A stretch of 64,000 nucleotides of DNA from Aliibacillus thermotolerans. Lineage in GTDB: Bacteria > Bacillota > Bacilli > Bacillales > Marinococcaceae. The notes under the pieces were generated by a model that saw nothing but the letters and a program-made list of their open reading frames with translations, did no database searches and was not told the DNA's origin. The DNA is taken from assembly GCF_027853235.1 (NCBI RefSeq), contig NZ_WKJG01000039.1:1-64000 (forward strand), read 5' to 3'. The position numbers and the translations under genes were made by a program. This document shows positions 29,223 to 39,019 of the stretch, in pieces. Positions within the stretch are counted from its first letter, which is position 1. Each line of letters starts with the position of its first letter.

Positions 29223-29323
29223 CTGGAAGCGCTATCTTTATGATGATTCTAGGGATTCTCATTATTTGGGGTGGACTAATTGCAAGTATTGTTCATGCAA
29301 GAAGAGTATCCAAAAGAAGTTAA
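29219..29323 (+). CDS. metS: Small subunit of the NSS methionine/alanine importer
   Basis: A 34-residue single-span membrane peptide: MTGSAIFMMILGILIIWGGL, then IASIVHARRVSKRS. It matches the MetS/MaaP small-subunit family in length, in the WGG motif and in the basic tail, and its ATG overlaps the transporter stop (ATGA). In Corynebacterium MetS is needed for transport by MetP. The basic tail predicts a cytoplasmic C terminus. A terminator follows after 3 bases. Confidence 0.85.
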   Translation: MTGSAIFMMILGILIIWGGLIASIVHARRVSKRS

Positions 29324-29326
29324 AAC

Positions 29327-29370
29327 GAAAACAGAGAGTCGTTCATCTGTCGGCTCTCTGTTTTCTTTCT
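29327..29370. terminator. Bidirectional terminator between metS and lytH
   Basis: GAAAACAGAGAG and CTCTCTGTTTTC form a 12-bp stem with T-rich flanks on both strands. The right half of the hairpin is also the last codons of lytH. Confidence 0.85.
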
Positions 29371-30344
29371 TCTCGTTCCCATTTTTTTAAAGAAGGATAT
29401 GGATCAAAGGACCATTCCGTGTAGCCGTTGTCTCGATACATTCCGTAATGGAGATGAGGTGGGAATTTGCCTTGGGTTCCAGGTTTCCCATATCCGGAAC
29501 TCCCCACATATCCAATCGTTTCCCCTGGTTTCACAAGATCCCCTTTTTGAAGGCCTTCTGCAAAACTACTCAAATGGGCGTAATAATGGTATGTGTTGGA
29601 TAAATCTCGAATACCGATGCGCCATCCCCCATATTTGTTCCATCCTTTTAACTCAACGACACCATAGGCAGTGGACCGAACAGGAGTATTATAACCGGCA
29701 AAAATATCGGTGCCTTCGTGAATTCGTCGTCCTCCCCAACCACGTCGGTCTCCCCATGTGCTTCGATAGCTGTAGTTATAATGAAGAGGAACTGGAAAAG
29801 CTCGCTCGTCTTCAATATCTAATTGTTGGAACTTTTTGTAAAGACGCGCATGTCCGGTAATAATATTTACTGCTTGATCTCTCTGGTAATAATCCCATAA
29901 TCCAATACGGATATTTTCATCATCGTATCCGTAACTTTGTAAATAGCGTGCGAATGTATACAAAATGTCTTCATCTTCTTCTAAAGAGGCTTTTCCGTTC
30001 CCATTGCCATCTTGTCCCACCCCTTCGAACAGTGCAATGGAGACCGGGTCTTCGTCATCCATCTTCATGTTTAGCGGACCGACCCATTCCTGCGGCGAAA
30101 AGTAAATGTGAATAACGCCGCTTGCACCATGGTCGGTTGGTTTCGCTTTACGAATTCCTCGTTCATACGCGTCCACTCCTGCTAACCAGTACCATGGCAC
30201 GCCTGTGACTGCTTCTGTTTTTTTGTACAAAGCAAGTCGTTTTTCGTATACGTCTTCTTGCTCTTCTTTTGCCGAGACATCCAATTCAAAAGAAACGTTA
30301 AAGCCTAAAAGAAGTACACAGCATACGACGATTTTTTTCATCAT
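29343..30344 (-). CDS. lytH: LytH-type M23 L-Ala-D-Glu endopeptidase
   Basis: A secreted peptidase of 333 residues. A signal peptide (MMKKIVVCCVLLLGF to about residue 24, SAKE) precedes a 165-residue linker domain, then an M23 domain. Zinc ligands appear in RRIHEGTDIFA and in PPHLHYGMY. It matches B. subtilis LytH (YunA), which trims cross-linked peptides in the spore cortex, and it lies next to lipA as in B. subtilis. The start is one of two adjacent ATGs at 30344 or 30341; upstream codons lack a binding site. The final codons overlap the shared terminator. Confidence 0.88.
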   Translation of the reverse strand: MMKKIVVCCVLLLGFNVSFELDVSAKEEQEDVYEKRLALYKKTEAVTGVPWYWLAGVDAYERGIRKAKPTDHGASGVIHIYFSPQEWVGPLNMKMDDEDPVSIALFEGVGQDGNGNGKASLEEDEDILYTFARYLQSYGYDDENIRIGLWDYYQRDQAVNIITGHARLYKKFQQLDIEDERAFPVPLHYNYSYRSTWGDRRGWGGRRIHEGTDIFAGYNTPVRSTAYGVVELKGWNKYGGWRIGIRDLSNTYHYYAHLSSFAEGLQKGDLVKPGETIGYVGSSGYGKPGTQGKFPPHLHYGMYRDNGYTEWSFDPYPSLKKWEREERKQRADR

Positions 30345-30503
30345 AATTTCCCATTCCTTTATTGCGGTTGTTTTTATAGGTTTCCGCAAATCAACGGTTT
30401 CATGAGGGCCAAAGTATGGAAACAATTCTTATATTTGTCCTTATCCATCGGGACGTGTTAAAGTATAATAAACGATTGGGGAAAGAGAATGGAGTGATGA
30501 TGA

Positions 30504-31406
30504 GTGGCAAAAGCGGAAGAATATCTCCGGAAACCTGACTGGCTTAAGATTAAATTAAATACCAATGATTCATATAAAGGTTTAAAGAAAATGATGCGCG
30601 AAAAAAATCTTCACACCGTTTGTGAAGAAGCGAAGTGCCCGAATATTCATGAGTGTTGGGCAGAAAGAAAAACGGCAACATTTATGATATTAGGTGATGT
30701 ATGTACGCGTGGCTGTCGATTTTGTGCGGTGAAAACCGGCCTTCCAACCGAATTAGATTGGCAAGAGCCTGAAAGAGTAGCAGAGTCAGTGGAACAAATG
30801 GGTCTTAAGCACGTCGTTATTACGGCAGTGGCAAGGGACGATTTAAAAGATGGAGGCGCAGCAGTTTTTGCTGAGACGGTCCGGGCGGTGAGACGCAGAA
30901 ATCCCTATTGTACCATTGAAGTATTGCCATCGGATATGATGGGGATAGAGGAGAACTTGAAAATTTTAATGGACGCCCGTCCGAATATTTTAAATCACAA
31001 TATTGAAACGGTCCGTCGGTTGACTCCGAAAGTCCGCGCAAGAGCAACGTATGATCGTTCCTTAACTTTTTTACAACGCGCGAAAGAAATGCATCCGGAC
31101 ATTCCGACGAAATCGAGTCTCATGGTTGGTTTGGGCGAAACGAAGGAAGAAATTATTGAAACGATGGATGATTTGCGTGCCCACAACGTAGATATCATGA
31201 CGATTGGTCAATACTTACAACCGACGAAAAAACATTTAACCGTGAAAAAGTACTATACGCCGGAAGAATTTGCCGAGTTTAAAGAGATTGCGATGTCGAA
31301 AGGTTTTAGCCATTGTGAATCGGGGCCACTCGTTCGTTCTTCTTATCATGCCGATGAGCAAGTAAATGAAGCGCAAGTGTTACAAGAAGCAAAAAAGTTT
31401 GAATAA
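30504..31406 (+). CDS. lipA: Lipoyl synthase
   Basis: A 300-residue radical SAM enzyme that inserts two sulfurs into protein-bound octanoyl groups to form lipoate. Both clusters are visible: the auxiliary one in [12 protein letters not shown] (about residues 39-50) and the radical SAM one in CTRGCRFC (about 65-72). The GTG start follows GGAG. It is divergent from lytH. Its substrate carrier GcvH is encoded at 10486. Confidence 0.96.
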   Translation: MAKAEEYLRKPDWLKIKLNTNDSYKGLKKMMREKNLHTVCEEAKCPNIHECWAERKTATFMILGDVCTRGCRFCAVKTGLPTELDWQEPERVAESVEQMGLKHVVITAVARDDLKDGGAAVFAETVRAVRRRNPYCTIEVLPSDMMGIEENLKILMDARPNILNHNIETVRRLTPKVRARATYDRSLTFLQRAKEMHPDIPTKSSLMVGLGETKEEIIETMDDLRAHNVDIMTIGQYLQPTKKHLTVKKYYTPEEFAEFKEIAMSKGFSHCESGPLVRSSYHADEQVNEAQVLQEAKKFE

Positions 31407-31460
31407 GTCCTTAGAGGGTGTCATTGGTTGCGAGCATGTTTTTGTCAGGAGGTGGCGAGT

Positions 31461-31793
31461 GTGAAAGTACAAAGTGAAAATGAAAATAACAATACCATCG
31501 TACAAGTACAAGGACAACGATTTGAATTAGTTGAGAACGTCCGCGATGGTTGGAACGAAGATGCTTTTATCGAACGATACAGCGACGTTTTAAATAAATA
31601 TGACTATGTCGTAGGGGATTGGGCGTACGAACAGTTACGTTTAAAAGGTTTCTTTGATAATTCCCGCAAAAAGGTACCGCACGATACGAAAATATTTACG
31701 TTAGAGGATTACATATACGAACATTGTAACTTTGGTTGCGCATATTTTGTTGTGAAAAAAATCCGCCGCTCCACCACAACGAATCATTACTGA
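31461..31793 (+). CDS. yutD: YutD family protein (DUF1027)
   Basis: A 110-residue protein of the YutD family, function unknown. Conserved blocks are VENVRDGWNEDAFIERYSDVLNKYDYVVGDW, given here as residues about 22-52, and the C-terminal CNFGCAYFVVKK with two cysteines. Start: GTG at 31461 behind AGGAGGTGG. It follows lipA, the B. subtilis arrangement. Confidence 0.85.
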   Translation: MKVQSENENNNTIVQVQGQRFELVENVRDGWNEDAFIERYSDVLNKYDYVVGDWAYEQLRLKGFFDNSRKKVPHDTKIFTLEDYIYEHCNFGCAYFVVKKIRRSTTTNHY

Positions 31794-31806
31794 CAAAAAC
31801 GAGGAA

Positions 31807-31845
31807 GAGCTGTCCCAATCATTTATTTGGAACAGCTCTCTTTTT
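31807..31845. terminator. Terminator after yutD
   Basis: GAGCTGTCCCAA and TTTGGAACAGCTC form a stem followed by TCTTTTT. It lies between yutD and the convergent small gene. Confidence 0.8.
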
Positions 31846-31875
31846 CAATGAAAGAAGTGAAAGGAAAGATGACAA

Positions 31876-32181
31876 TTACCTTGACGTGTATAAATATTCT
31901 TCGTGGTCATCAGGGTCATCATGTACCGGGTGCGCCCCAGGATATTTCCGCGGGAAGTCGGCATGTTGTGCTTTGTACTCGTAATTATAGGCACTATACG
32001 TTCGTTGCTGCTTTTTCCACGGCGTTGTTTTTTGTAGGGACGCTTCTATCGGAGAACCATAGGGCCCTTCCGGAATTTCTTCCGGTACAAGATACCTTCT
32101 GCCCACTTCCACGTTCGTAAAATCCGTATAGTTGTTAGAGCCTTCATGTGCGATACGAGCTTTTTTATAATTGTTTTCCAA
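31876..32181 (-). CDS. Small hydrophilic protein, probably DUF3905
   Basis: A 101-residue, highly charged soluble protein rich in Tyr, Pro, Asp and His, with YSAYNYEYKAQHADFPRKYP (about residues 63-82) and an HPVHDDPDDHEEY tail. It resembles the DUF3905 family of Bacillus; I am moderately sure. The start is a TTG behind AGGGGAG. Function unknown. Confidence 0.65.
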   Translation of the reverse strand: MENNYKKARIAHEGSNNYTDFTNVEVGRRYLVPEEIPEGPYGSPIEASLQKTTPWKKQQRTYSAYNYEYKAQHADFPRKYPGAHPVHDDPDDHEEYLYTSR

Positions 32182-32286
32182 TCATTATCTCCCCTTTCCT
32201 TTTGTACTTTTCCCTTCAACGAAGGAAATCATGCGAGTGTGATATAATGAACGATGAAATAAGATACAGAGAGGAGTGTCAGTTCC

Positions 32287-32736
32287 TTGTATTTTGTTGA
32301 TCGAAAGAAAATAGAGGAGACGCTTGCATATATTGAATCGTTACATGCTCCTTTTGAGGAGATAAAACCTTTACAAAGTAAAGTGGAACGATTAGCATTA
32401 GAACGTATTGCGCAAGGTTGGGTGGAGGCAATCATTGATGTAGGAAATCAGATGATTGATGGTTTTATTATGAGAGACCCGGGAAGTTACATAGATATTA
32501 TTGATATTTTATGGGACGAAAAAGTCGTGACAAAAGAAAATGCCGATCAGCTAAAAGCTATCATTGGTTTGCGGAAGTTACTCGTTCAATCTTATACGAC
32601 AATTGATCACGCTCACTTTCTTCACGTTTTAACAAAAAATCATCAAGCAATAAAGGAATTTCCACAGAGAGTCCAAGCTTATTTAGATGAGGAACTCGGA
32701 CCGGTGTCTGCTTTTTTGCCGGATGATAAGGAGTAG
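32287..32736 (+). CDS. yutE: YutE family HepT-like protein (DUF86)
   Basis: A 149-residue alpha-helical protein of the HepT/DUF86 fold matching B. subtilis YutE. Toxin members have an R-X4-6-H motif for RNase activity; here the corresponding stretch is LRKLLVQSY, with Gln where His is expected. No MntA-type antitoxin gene is next to it. So it is probably not a toxin. TTG start at 32287 with GGAG upstream. It is 5 bases before yutF. Confidence 0.82.
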   Translation: MYFVDRKKIEETLAYIESLHAPFEEIKPLQSKVERLALERIAQGWVEAIIDVGNQMIDGFIMRDPGSYIDIIDILWDEKVVTKENADQLKAIIGLRKLLVQSYTTIDHAHFLHVLTKNHQAIKEFPQRVQAYLDEELGPVSAFLPDDKE

Positions 32737-32741
32737 GTGAC

Positions 32742-33506
32742 ATGAAGAATTATGAGGCTTATTTGTTTGATTTAGATGGAACGATCTATCGGGGGAACGA
32801 ACCACTTTTAGCAGCAATTGATTTCGTTCATACGTTATATCAAAAGGACATTCCTTATATGTTTGTATCCAACAATTCCACCGCCACACCAGCAACCGTT
32901 GCTAAACGTCTACAGAACATGGGGATAAAAGCTACACCGTCACAAGTTATTACATCGGGAGAAGCAGCTGTTCACTTCATTTCCCAACAAGATAAAGAGA
33001 AATCTGTGTACGTGATCGGGGAATCTGGGTTAAAAACTCTTCTTTCTGAGGCAGGAATGAAAGTAAAAGAAGATCATCCTGCTTACGTTGTCGTTGGTCT
33101 AGATCGGAAAATTACATACGAAAAATTTACAAAAGCGTGCATTGCAGTAAGAAACGGTGCTACTTTTATTTCAACAAACAACGACAGCGCCATTCCTACC
33201 GAAGACGGGTTATATCCAGGGAATGGAGCGCTCACTTCCGTTATTACCGTCGCGACAGGACAACGACCAATTTTTGTAGGAAAGCCAGAGAAAATGATGA
33301 TCGAACAAGCAATAGAAAGACTTGGCGTCAAAAGAGAGACTGTTGTGATGGTAGGAGATAACTACGATACCGATATACGAGCCGGTATCAATGCCAACAT
33401 CGATACGATTCACGTTCAAACGGGAGTGACTTCTAAACGAGCATTAGAAAAGAAAGACATCCCTCCCACTTATAGCATTTCGTCGTTATCCGATTGGATC
33501 ATTTAA
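32742..33506 (+). CDS. yutF: HAD-superfamily phosphatase YutF (NagD-like)
   Basis: A 254-residue HAD-IIA phosphatase. Motif I is FDLDGTIY (about residue 9), motif II SNNSTA, motif III around GKPEKMM and motif IV MVGDNYDTDI. A C2 cap lies between motifs II and III. The substrate is a small phosphorylated compound, not predictable in detail. Its 3' end overlaps that of the convergent yutG by 4 bases. Confidence 0.9.
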   Translation: MKNYEAYLFDLDGTIYRGNEPLLAAIDFVHTLYQKDIPYMFVSNNSTATPATVAKRLQNMGIKATPSQVITSGEAAVHFISQQDKEKSVYVIGESGLKTLLSEAGMKVKEDHPAYVVVGLDRKITYEKFTKACIAVRNGATFISTNNDSAIPTEDGLYPGNGALTSVITVATGQRPIFVGKPEKMMIEQAIERLGVKRETVVMVGDNYDTDIRAGINANIDTIHVQTGVTSKRALEKKDIPPTYSISSLSDWII

Positions 33507-34000
33507 TTGTCGGAAGCAAGATGATGTGCTAAGCGACTAGAAGCAGCGGCAGCAATGGCGGCAACTATATCATCGAGAAAAGTGTGGCAATTACCAGCTT
33601 TTTTATCATTTAATGTTTTTAATATGCCAATTTTTTCTTTATCTAAATACCCAAAATTAGTGAAACCGATGCTTCCATATACATTCACAATAGAACAAGC
33701 CAATACTTCATCTACTCCATACAATCCTTCATCCGATTGTATGATGGTAGAGATCGGTTCTGATAAGACATTTTTTTCTGCTAACGTGTCCAATTCGATG
33801 GCTGTGAGAATGGTATGTTGCACTTCTCGTTTCGACAACACCGCATCAATGTGTTCTAGGCAGGTGTCGGCACTGAGATCGTCTACATAATCCTTTTGTA
33901 AAGATAATACGAGGGATGCAATGTCTTTTAACGCAACCCCTCGTTCAGCAAGTGCTTCTTTTGCTTTTTCTTTTAAGGAATCATTGGTGTAATGCGTCAT
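33503..34000 (-). CDS. yutG: YutG, phosphatidylglycerophosphatase A-like
   Basis: A 165-residue protein with the PgpA-like fold, matching B. subtilis YutG. GYLDKEKIGILKTLNDKK and CHTFLDDIVAAIAAA are the conserved blocks. PgpA dephosphorylates phosphatidylglycerol phosphate in other bacteria; this soluble branch, without the usual membrane segments, has an uncertain substrate. It is encoded opposite to its neighbours, unlike in B. subtilis as I recall. Confidence 0.75.
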   Translation of the reverse strand: MTHYTNDSLKEKAKEALAERGVALKDIASLVLSLQKDYVDDLSADTCLEHIDAVLSKREVQHTILTAIELDTLAEKNVLSEPISTIIQSDEGLYGVDEVLACSIVNVYGSIGFTNFGYLDKEKIGILKTLNDKKAGNCHTFLDDIVAAIAAAASSRLAHHLASDN

Positions 34001-34137
34001 ATTGATCTCCTTCCGAATGTTCTGTTTTTCTTTTTATTGTTCGCTGGATGGATGGAATCTATCCGGAGTTGTTCTGTCACGTCAAAATGACTCATAAATA
34101 TGGAGATAACAGCAGATGCATGAGGAGACGTGAGGGG

Positions 34138-35130
34138 ATGTATGACCACCATCTGTATGAACGATACGGAAAGAAAGCAGAGGAATGGCTACGCATCGGC
34201 CCATATGATGGCTTTGAAAGTGACGGAGAGTATTTTGTTTTTGTTCCTTTTCATGAAACCGAAGAAAGATGGAAAGAAAAATGGCAATGGGCTTATTATT
34301 TAGAGCAACAAGGAGAACGAGCATTGGCACAAGCAGTCCCCACCGTATCAGGGGATATGATGACTACGTTCGCGGAAGAGTTCTATCTGCTTTTTCGCCT
34401 TCCACTCATTCAAAAAGAACGGGATTGGAATGACGAAGAATTAGGTGCCCTTGCTCTTTTTCACGAAAAAGGAAGAGCGATTTCTGAAACGGTATTAGAC
34501 ACTTATTTTAGTGAACGTTGGTGTCACTGGTGGGATGTTCGCCTACAACAATTAGAAGAATGGTATAAACGAGTGAGAAAAAAAAGAACACAGTCATCCT
34601 TGGATAAATTTTTTATGGAAACATTTCCTTATTATGTTGGTAGAACGGAAAATGCGATACAATGGTTCAAACGAAAAACATCGTCGGCAGATTGGGTACA
34701 TGGGGTCATTGCCCATCATACTTTTACTCCATCTACATGGCTAGCTGTGTCGGAGCATTGCGAATATGTAAAATTGCCAACAGATTGGCTATATGACCAT
34801 CCTACTCGGGACATTGCAGAGTGGTTGCGGCATGAAGAAAATATAAAAAAAATGTTCGACAATTTGTCTTTATACGAACATATTTATCCACTCACAGAAC
34901 GAAGTCGTCACTTTCTTTTTGGACGATTGCTGTTTCCATATGAGTACATCCATACAATAGAAGAGACGTATCAACAAGAAGCAATGGAAGATAGGGAAGG
35001 GCTGGAAGTAAAGCTGCAAGAATTGTGGAAGAAAGAACCAGCTACTTTAGAAAAATTAGCACACTTCCTGCGCGCGTATATGCCTAATGAAGAAGATGTT
35101 CCAACTTGGCTATTTCGACCATCCATGTGA
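34138..35130 (+). CDS. yutH: YutH, CotS-family spore coat-associated protein
   Basis: A 330-residue protein of the CotS/YutH family, which has a degenerate aminoglycoside-phosphotransferase kinase fold. It is rich in Trp and Tyr, and AVSEHCEYVKLPTDWLYDHPTRDIAEWLR (about residues 202-230) is in the place of the kinase metal-binding loop. B. subtilis YutH is linked to the spore coat. I start at the ATG at 34138 with GAGGAG upstream. It precedes the threonine operon. Confidence 0.8.
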   Translation: MYDHHLYERYGKKAEEWLRIGPYDGFESDGEYFVFVPFHETEERWKEKWQWAYYLEQQGERALAQAVPTVSGDMMTTFAEEFYLLFRLPLIQKERDWNDEELGALALFHEKGRAISETVLDTYFSERWCHWWDVRLQQLEEWYKRVRKKRTQSSLDKFFMETFPYYVGRTENAIQWFKRKTSSADWVHGVIAHHTFTPSTWLAVSEHCEYVKLPTDWLYDHPTRDIAEWLRHEENIKKMFDNLSLYEHIYPLTERSRHFLFGRLLFPYEYIHTIEETYQQEAMEDREGLEVKLQELWKKEPATLEKLAHFLRAYMPNEEDVPTWLFRPSM

Positions 35131-35174
35131 TATTCCCGAGGAACATTTATTGCGACCGAATGGAAAGAAAGTCC

Positions 35175-35203
35175 TTGTAAAAAACAAAATAAACTTATAT
35201 AAT
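35175..35203 (+). promoter_or_regulatory. Sigma-A promoter of hom-thrC-thrB
   Basis: TTGTAA (35175-35180), 17 bases, TATAAT (35198-35203), about 80 bases before hom. The leader holds ACAATTGT but no T-box or riboswitch. Confidence 0.75.
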
Positions 35204-35285
35204 GTCCATTGTATAAAAACAATTGTTTCTCTGAGCGAAACAAATGAGATAGAGAAGAATGATGGGGTAAAAAGGAGTGGGTGAA

Positions 35286-36587
35286 ATGAAGCGCGAAATC
35301 GTTGTCGGTTTACTCGGGTTAGGAACGGTAGGTAGCGGGGTCGTAGAAATTATTCATAATCATCAAAGAGAGTTAGAACATCAAGTAGGTTGCTCAGTAA
35401 AAATAAGTAAAGTACTCGTTCAAAATAAAGATAAAAAACGGGATGTTTCCTTAGACGATATATATTTAACAGAGCAGGCAGAAGAGATATTGGAAGACCC
35501 GGAAATTGATGTCATTGTGGAAGTAATGGGGGGAACCCATGAAACTAGAGATTACTTATTGTCTGCTTTTCAAAACAAAAAACACGTTGTTACCGCAAAT
35601 AAAGATTTAATGGCGTTATATGGAAGAGAACTCATCAATGCGGCCACAGAAAATGGTTGTGATTTATTTTTTGAGGCGAGTGTCGCAGGAGGCATTCCTG
35701 TCATTCGTGGAATAAGAGACGGTTTGGCTTCGGATCGATTGACGAAAATCATGGGAATTGTCAACGGAACGACGAATTATATCTTAACGAAAATGGATCA
35801 AGAAGGCCGAGATTATGAAGAAGTACTGAAAGAGGCACAAGAACTGGGGTTTGCGGAAAGTGATCCAACGGCAGATGTGGAAGGATTAGATGCGGCGAGG
35901 AAAATGGTCATTTTAGCTTCCCTTGGCTTCTCTATGAATGTCAATTTAGAAGATGTGGTCGTTCGGGGAATTACTACCGTGACTACGGAAGATATGGAAT
36001 ACTGTCGTCAACTTGGTTATACGTTGAAATTAATTGGTTTGGCAAAGCGAAAAGATGGAAGAATTGAAGTGACTGTGCAACCGATGCTTCTTCCAAATAA
36101 TCACCCTCTTGCTTCCATTCATGATGAATTTAATGCCGTTTATGTATACGGAGAAGCAGTAGGCGAGACAATGTTTTATGGACCTGGTGCGGGCTCATTA
36201 CCAACTGCTACTGCGATCGTTTCCGATCTTGTCACTGTTATGAAAAATATTCGTCTCGATGTGACAGGACAATTCCCACCTACTGCTCTTCATGAAAAAG
36301 TGTTAAAGTCGGATGAAGAAGTGGAAGCGAAATACTTTTTACGTCTTCACGTAAAAGATGAAACCGGGGCGTTTGATGAAATTACTTCGCTATTTTCAAA
36401 AGAAGAAGTTAGCTTTGAGAAATTATTACAATGGCCATTACAAACAGAACAACCGGCGGCAGAACTTGTGATTGTAACACACATGACAACGAGAGCTGCA
36501 TATGAGAGAATATATCAACAGTTAGAAAAAATGGATGTTGTAATAGACATCAAGAGCAGTTATCGCGTAGAGGGAGGACAGTCTTAA
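35286..36587 (+). CDS. hom: Homoserine dehydrogenase
   Basis: A 433-residue enzyme reducing aspartate semialdehyde to homoserine for threonine and methionine synthesis. NAD(P)-binding LGLGTVGSGVVE is at the N terminus, the catalytic core includes GIVNGTTNYILTKM and FAESDPTADVEG, and the last 80 residues are an ACT domain used for feedback control. The ATG at 35286 after AAAGGAG is chosen over a GTG 9 bases upstream. First gene of the threonine operon. Confidence 0.96.
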   Translation: MKREIVVGLLGLGTVGSGVVEIIHNHQRELEHQVGCSVKISKVLVQNKDKKRDVSLDDIYLTEQAEEILEDPEIDVIVEVMGGTHETRDYLLSAFQNKKHVVTANKDLMALYGRELINAATENGCDLFFEASVAGGIPVIRGIRDGLASDRLTKIMGIVNGTTNYILTKMDQEGRDYEEVLKEAQELGFAESDPTADVEGLDAARKMVILASLGFSMNVNLEDVVVRGITTVTTEDMEYCRQLGYTLKLIGLAKRKDGRIEVTVQPMLLPNNHPLASIHDEFNAVYVYGEAVGETMFYGPGAGSLPTATAIVSDLVTVMKNIRLDVTGQFPPTALHEKVLKSDEEVEAKYFLRLHVKDETGAFDEITSLFSKEEVSFEKLLQWPLQTEQPAAELVIVTHMTTRAAYERIYQQLEKMDVVIDIKSSYRVEGGQS

Positions 36588-37658
36588 ATGGGTCAATGGA
36601 AAGGGTTATTACATGCTTATAAAGATTTTTTACCAATCAATGAAAACACCCCTTTATTAACGTTACATGAAGGGAACACGCCACTCATTTATTTAGAGCA
36701 ATTATCAGAAGAATGGGGAGCGGAGATTTACGTCAAAACAGAAGGAGTCAATCCGACCGGTTCTTTTAAAGATAGAGGAATGGTAATGGCCGTAGCAAAG
36801 GCGAAAGAAGAAGGAAGTGAAGCGATTATTTGCGCTTCGACAGGGAACACTTCTGCTGCAGCTGCGGCCTACGGGGCTCGTGCTGGACTTCGCACGATTG
36901 TCGTCATACCAGAAGGAAAAATTGCCCTTGGAAAATTAGCGCAAGCAGTGATGTATGGTGCGGAAGTTTTTGAAATCCAAGGAAACTTTGACCATGCTTT
37001 AGAAATCGTTCGTTTTGTCAGTGAAAAAGAAAATCTAACCCTCGTCAATTCGTTGAATCCGTACCGCATTGAAGGGCAAAAAACTTCTGCCTTTGAGATA
37101 TGTGACGTATTAGGAGAAGCACCGGACGTATTGGCAATCCCGGTAGGAAATGCCGGGAATATTACCGCTTATTGGAAAGGTTTTAAAGAATATAACGAGA
37201 AAAAACGGACAGGCCTTCCGCAAATGCATGGTTTTGAAGCGGAGGGAGCTGCTGCGATTGTAAAGGATCAAGTAATTGAAGAACCGGAAACGGTTGCGAC
37301 TGCGATTCGAATTGGAAATCCCGCCAGCTGGAAACAAGCGAAAGCAGCAGCAATGGAGTCCAATGGTGCGATTCGTTCGGTCACCGATGAGGACATTTTA
37401 GAAGCGTATCAACTGCTTGCTCAAAAAGAAGGCGTATTTGCAGAACCTGCTTCCTGTGCTTCGATTGCAGGACTGAAAAAACAACTAGAAAATGGCTCCA
37501 TCAAAAAAGGTTCGAAAGTGGTCGCTGTATTAACAGGGAATGGGTTAAAAGATCCAAACACTGCGATGGATACCGTCACAGTAAAACCAACCCTAATTCC
37601 TAATAATGAGAAGGCATTTTTAGAGAAGTTAAAAGGTGGTGCCTCTGGTGGAAAGTGA
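36588..37658 (+). CDS. thrC: Threonine synthase
   Basis: A 356-residue PLP enzyme converting O-phosphohomoserine to threonine. The PLP lysine is in [11 protein letters not shown] (about residue 61), and [18 protein letters not shown] forms the phosphate cup. Length fits the short Bacillus type. The ATG abuts the hom stop codon, and thrB overlaps its 3' end. Confidence 0.96.
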   Translation: MGQWKGLLHAYKDFLPINENTPLLTLHEGNTPLIYLEQLSEEWGAEIYVKTEGVNPTGSFKDRGMVMAVAKAKEEGSEAIICASTGNTSAAAAAYGARAGLRTIVVIPEGKIALGKLAQAVMYGAEVFEIQGNFDHALEIVRFVSEKENLTLVNSLNPYRIEGQKTSAFEICDVLGEAPDVLAIPVGNAGNITAYWKGFKEYNEKKRTGLPQMHGFEAEGAAAIVKDQVIEEPETVATAIRIGNPASWKQAKAAAMESNGAIRSVTDEDILEAYQLLAQKEGVFAEPASCASIAGLKKQLENGSIKKGSKVVAVLTGNGLKDPNTAMDTVTVKPTLIPNNEKAFLEKLKGGASGGK

Positions 37659-38568
37659 ACGGCTGATCATTACGGTTCCAGCCAGTTCAGCAAACTTAGG
37701 TCCAGGGTTTGACTCTATTGGTCTTGCTGTGAATCGTTACTTAACACTTGAAGTAGAACGTGCTACTTCTTGGGAATTTTTTTCTCGTGACCCAGAACTT
37801 CAGGAAATCATTCAAGATGAAAACAACCTGATTTACGAAGTTGCCCATGCTCTTGCTGCGAAAGTGGGAAAAGAACTTCCTCCATGTCGGGTGCATATGA
37901 TGAGTGATATTCCGTTAGCGAGAGGGTTAGGAAGTAGTGCTGCAGCGATTATTGCAGCGATTGAATTAGCCAACCAACTAACTGGAGCCTCTTTATCGGA
38001 AGAAGAAAAAATGAGATTTGCAAGTGTTTGGGAAGGACATCCGGATAATGTCGGACCATGTCTGTATGGAGGTCTCATTGTCGGGTCTCACACAGAGGAA
38101 GACACGAAAATAGTTCATTGTGGAGTTCCAACGGTGGAACTTGTGTTAGCGGTCCCTTCTTCCGAGTTACTTACGAAAAAAGCACGGGAAGTATTGCCGC
38201 AAGAATTACCTTTTCACGAAGCGGTGAAGGGTAGTTCTATTAGTAATGTGCTTGTCGCAGCTATTTTAAAAGACAATTGGGAACTTGCTGGTGAAATGAT
38301 GACGAGAGACATATTTCATCAACCACATCGTGCAGCCCTCATTCCGGAATTGACGGAGATGATACAAAATATGAAGCAGTACGGGGCATATGGAGCAGCG
38401 TTAAGCGGTGCAGGTCCTACAGTCATCAGTTTTGTTCCCAAAGGAAGAGGAAAAAAAGTGGCTTCGAAATTAGAAAGAGCCTATCCTTGTTTTGAAATAG
38501 AATTGGCCAATCCCGATGCTTTTGGTGTGCAAGTGAAAAAAGAAAATACTCGATTTTCTTCGTTATAA
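37648..38568 (+). CDS. thrB: Homoserine kinase
   Basis: A 306-residue GHMP-family kinase that phosphorylates homoserine. The ATP loop is [13 protein letters not shown] (about residue 87), with [17 protein letters not shown] at the N terminus and [11 protein letters not shown] near the C terminus. GTG at 37648 after AAAAGGTGG is preferred to a GTG 12 bases upstream. It overlaps thrC by 11 bases. Confidence 0.95.
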   Translation: MESERLIITVPASSANLGPGFDSIGLAVNRYLTLEVERATSWEFFSRDPELQEIIQDENNLIYEVAHALAAKVGKELPPCRVHMMSDIPLARGLGSSAAAIIAAIELANQLTGASLSEEEKMRFASVWEGHPDNVGPCLYGGLIVGSHTEEDTKIVHCGVPTVELVLAVPSSELLTKKAREVLPQELPFHEAVKGSSISNVLVAAILKDNWELAGEMMTRDIFHQPHRAALIPELTEMIQNMKQYGAYGAALSGAGPTVISFVPKGRGKKVASKLERAYPCFEIELANPDAFGVQVKKENTRFSSL

Positions 38569-38577
38569 GTCAAAATA

Positions 38578-38620
38578 AAAAATTTCCAACATCCTCATTG
38601 GAGGTGTTGGAAATTTATTT
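38578..38620 (+). terminator. Terminator of the threonine operon
   Basis: AAATTTCCAACA and TGTTGGAAATTT enclose a smaller CCTC/GAGG stem, followed by ATTTT. Confidence 0.85.
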
Positions 38621-38648
38621 TAGGGGATTTCCCGCATTCTATGCACGA

Positions 38649-38888
38649 TTAAAATACTTGTTCTAATTCTTTAACTCCCGGTACTTCTTCTAAAAGTGCG
38701 CGCTCAATTCCGGCTTTTAATGTAATGGTTGATGAAGGACAAGAGCCACACGCACCCATCAAACGAACTTTTACGATGCCGTCTTCTACATCGACTAATT
38801 CTACGTCACCACCGTCGCGTAATAAAAATGGGCGAAGTTTATCAAGTACTTCTTGAACTTGAGCGTGCATGTCAGTAGTTTCTGGCAT
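38649..38888 (-). CDS. nfu: NfuA-type Fe-S scaffold/carrier
   Basis: A 79-residue NifU C-terminal-domain protein (B. subtilis YutI type). CGSCPSS holds the CXXC pair that binds a 4Fe-4S cluster at the dimer interface. It delivers clusters from the SUF machinery to target enzymes such as LipA. Shorter than the B. subtilis protein but the domain is complete. Confidence 0.92.
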   Translation of the reverse strand: MPETTDMHAQVQEVLDKLRPFLLRDGGDVELVDVEDGIVKVRLMGACGSCPSSTITLKAGIERALLEEVPGVKELEQVF

Positions 38889-39019
38889 GCTCCATCTCTC
38901 CTTTCTCTCCCTATTATATCGTATTAGAGCAGATGATATCCATCGTCAAAAAGGGTTTACATACATTTTACTATGAAAGCATTGTTTATTACAACCAAAG
39001 ATACTTGTTCATTTTAAAA

